DNA from: Cinclus cinclus
Lineage: Eukaryota; Chordata; Aves; Passeriformes; Cinclidae
Direction: 5' to 3'
Length of the DNA: 64,000 nucleotides
NCBI RefSeq assembly: GCF_963662255.1
Contig: NC_085072.1
Coordinates: forward strand, 3,621,001 to 3,685,000
The position numbers and the translations under genes were made by a program. Each line of letters starts with the position of its first letter. Positions within the stretch are counted from its first letter, which is position 1. Below are positions 61,616 through 64,000 of this stretch, piece by piece. The notes beneath the pieces were generated by a model, which saw nothing but the letters and a program-made list of their open reading frames with translations, had not been told where the DNA came from and made no database searches.

Positions 61616-63769
61616 CGCTGGGGAAGCCCCAATCACACCTGGCTAGGCTCCAGTGCTGCTTGGGGACAGTGGCAGCACAGGTGACAGCACTGAGGCCCCT
61701 CCTCAGTGAGCCCCTGTCCCCCAGCACCACTTGGGCAGGGTCCCTTCGTCCCCTCCGTGGGCACGGGGTGCTGGCACAGCTCTCACACCGATGATGCCAC
61801 AGGGATTAAAGTGACTTTGCTCCTCTGTGAAGCCAAAACGCCGATCCCAGAGTGGGATGGTGGCAGTGACACCCGGCTGGCAGAGCTGGGGGCTTTGGGG
61901 TGGAGCAGGGATGCTCCAAGTTCAAATGGAAAAACCTCAGTGTGAGCCCAGACGGATGGGCTGCTGGATTTTTATTTTTTTTTTTTTTTTCCCGGAGAGG
62001 GAACGCAGAAGGGCTGGTATTGATCTGTCTTCATTACCCATTTCACTCAAGTTTCAAATCAACAAAATACACTTTTCCGCTCTGCTGCCCTCCCCGCTGC
62101 AGCAGACAAAAGAAAAGCAATTTCCCGCAGTTTGCTCCAAACTCCTCTCCTCCCTTCCCCGGGTGCTCTCCAGCCCCTCTCCCCTTCCAGCCACTCGATC
62201 CCAGCAAAGGCTCAGCTGGGAGACCCCCAGCTCTGAGGGTACCCCAAACCACACTGACAACTCGGGGTGCTGCTTTTCCAGCACCTCCTATCCTGGGCTT
62301 TGCTGGATCCCAGCAGGATCCCAGGGGGATCTGCTGCTCCCACCATCCCAGGACATCAACGCCCTGCAACACCAAAAACCCTCCAAACCAACATTTTGTC
62401 AGTGCCAACCAAGTTTCCAAGACTTTCAAAGTTGTAAAGGAATAAACCTATTTTTAAATGCTTTAGAACATCCAAAGATGAGGTTTGGGGTTTTTGTTTT
62501 GGTTTTTTTTTTTTTTTTTTCCTTTCCTGCAGCCATAAGTGAGACTCTCCACACACACCTCCAGGCATCTGTGGGAAGAGGGTCCCTACTCCAAAAAAAA
62601 AAAAAAACAATGCAAGATGCTGCTGAGCCCAGCAGCTCCGTGGTTGTTTTTAAGCACAGGTCTGTCAGGAATGTCATTAATATTCCTGCTGGCTTGGTGC
62701 CCCAAAAACGTCCTGTCCCCATCAGGGGGTGACAAGGAGAGTGCACGGGGTGGGCAAGCACGGGGGGTGTCCTGCTCTCCCTGCCAGCACTGGGACCCTC
62801 CTGCTCATTGCCCAAGGACTGGGCACCAGGAGCTGCCTGGCACGGAGCAGAGGGGACACAAAATTCCCCGTGGACGTGGAAATTCAAACTTGGGGGCTGC
62901 ACACGCACAGGCTGGCACCCCCAAGGACACCCCAATTCCCAAACATTCCCATCCTGCCGCGCTTCCTGCTGCCTCCAAGCCAAAGAGGGCTGTGCTGGGA
63001 CCCAGCCTTCCTCTTCCTCCTCCTCCTCCTCTTGCAGCCGTCCTGGCCAGTCTCATCCACACCACGGTGCCTTAGATAAACTTCCTTTCAAAGGAGTCTG
63101 CTTAATCCCCTATCTCCCCTCGGTCAGATCCCGCTCCAGCTGCCGGCGGGGCCGCAGGGGGAGGGATTGCCGGGCGCTGCTGAGTTATGAGCTATTTCTG
63201 ACTCACGTCTACAACTTTCACAAGTCCTTTCTGCAACACGGAGAGAGGAGGGGGGGGAAAGGGAGGAGGGGAAGGAGGGAGAGACGGAGAGGAAGGAGAT
63301 GCAGTTCGCTCCGGCAAATGCCGCTGGCCAGATGGGCAGGCAGGGAAGGGGAGGATGGGATGTTCCAGCCGGGAATACCAGGGAGAGCAAGGAGGGACGA
63401 GCAGCAGGAGGAGCGCAGGGACACACACCCACGGAGGGGAGCGAGGCGCCGGTTACCGGAATCTGACTTCACCCTCGCCGCCTTTGTCCTCTGCAGACAT
63501 TTTCCATGCAGTGACTGCATTTCCTTCCTGCCGGCACCGCTGGAAAAATCCGCCCGTTTGTGCTGTCGGAGCCCTGACTAATTCCCACTGCTGCCAGCCC
63601 GGGGGGTTCTGGATTCTCCTGACCCCTGGCAGCTCTGGGATTTGCTGCTGGAGGTCTCAGCCATGCCCTGGCACTCCAAGCTGGGAGAGGATCCCAAGAT
63701 TTCCCATCCCATCCCATCCCATCCCATCCCATCCCAGCTCCTGCTGCCACCCGGCTCAGCCTGGCACAG

Positions 63770-63930
63770 GCAGGACCTCCAGCTCCGAGAGCGCTTGTGC
63801 TAATTACTTTCCTTTGTTAATTAAACCCACGTGGCTCTAATAAGGTAACCTGCTGTTCTCCGATAAATTTAATTAGCCTGAAGGGAGAGCCCCTCCGCAC
63901 AGCTATTTAAATTGTCACTTCCCATCGCTT
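63770..63930. promoter_or_regulatory. AT-rich candidate element near right edge
   Basis: Contains GTGCTAATTACTTTCC, TTTGTTAATTAAACCCACG, AAATTTAATTAGCC and CTATTTAAATTG in about 160 bp of unique sequence. Similar in style to the element at 58750-59200. Confidence 0.35.
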
Positions 63931-64000
63931 GGGCTTTGCTTTCTCCCTGCCTCCCGCTCTCTCCAGATTTCATCCCTCTCCTGCCCATTTTCTGCCCTGT

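Larger units (their letters stand above)
57360..64000. other. Upstream FOXP4 intron, extends beyond the window
   Basis: No FOXP4 exon, including none encoding the expected Q-Q-Q-A-L-Q-V-A-R-type segment, was found. Mostly unique sequence with T-runs (59200, 60421, 61974, 62501), a CATCC run at 63701-63735 and candidate regulatory blocks at 58750-59200, 61505-61615 and 63770-63930. Confidence 0.7.

Noticed and set aside
57360..64000. A further upstream FOXP4 exon in the right 6.6 kb
   Set aside because: No minus-strand segment matched the expected N-terminal Gln-rich exon or start region.

Overview
The window is a piece of a bird genome, most likely from a GC-rich, gene-dense microchromosome. 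The evidence is vertebrate split genes with GT-AG introns, CR1-type LINE fragments, CpG-rich promoter sequence and a very heavy load of minisatellites. There is no bacterial, viral or plasmid content. A songbird is plausible but not proven by the sequence alone.

Two protein-coding genes can be supported, both on the minus strand. MDFI (MyoD family inhibitor) has its 3' end near 3325 and its first coding exon at 21294-21363. Four coding exons with matching splice phases give 254 residues, close to the mammalian length. FOXP4 (forkhead box P4) runs from 57359, where the upstream coding exons are lost beyond the right edge, to a stop codon at 34834 and a long 3' untranslated region ending near 29290. 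Fourteen coding exons join in frame to 573 residues. They carry the glutamine-rich region, a C2H2 zinc finger, a leucine zipper, the forkhead domain and the acidic C-terminal tail. The gene order FOXP4 then MDFI, in the same orientation, matches the human 6p21 arrangement and supports both names.

Layout from left to right: 1-3324, no gene; 3325-21363, MDFI with introns full of tandem repeats; about 21270-21800, a CpG-rich putative MDFI promoter; 21800-29290, intergenic, with a 1.26-kb GATG satellite and a 22-bp minisatellite; 29290-34833, FOXP4 3' untranslated region, itself repeat-rich; 34834-57359, FOXP4 exons and introns; 57360-64000, FOXP4 upstream intron. Several AT-rich, repeat-free blocks in FOXP4 introns look like conserved regulatory elements.

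The two products do not form one pathway. MDFI binds and holds back bHLH and other transcription factors, mainly by cytoplasmic retention. FOXP4 is a nuclear repressor that dimerises with FOXP1 and FOXP2. The most interesting observations are a FOXP1/2-like CtBP-binding motif in this FOXP4, a 302-bp near-identical direct duplication on either side of the MDFI promoter and first exon, an E-box-bearing minisatellite beside a forkhead exon, and several candidate enhancers. I found no previously undescribed molecular system.
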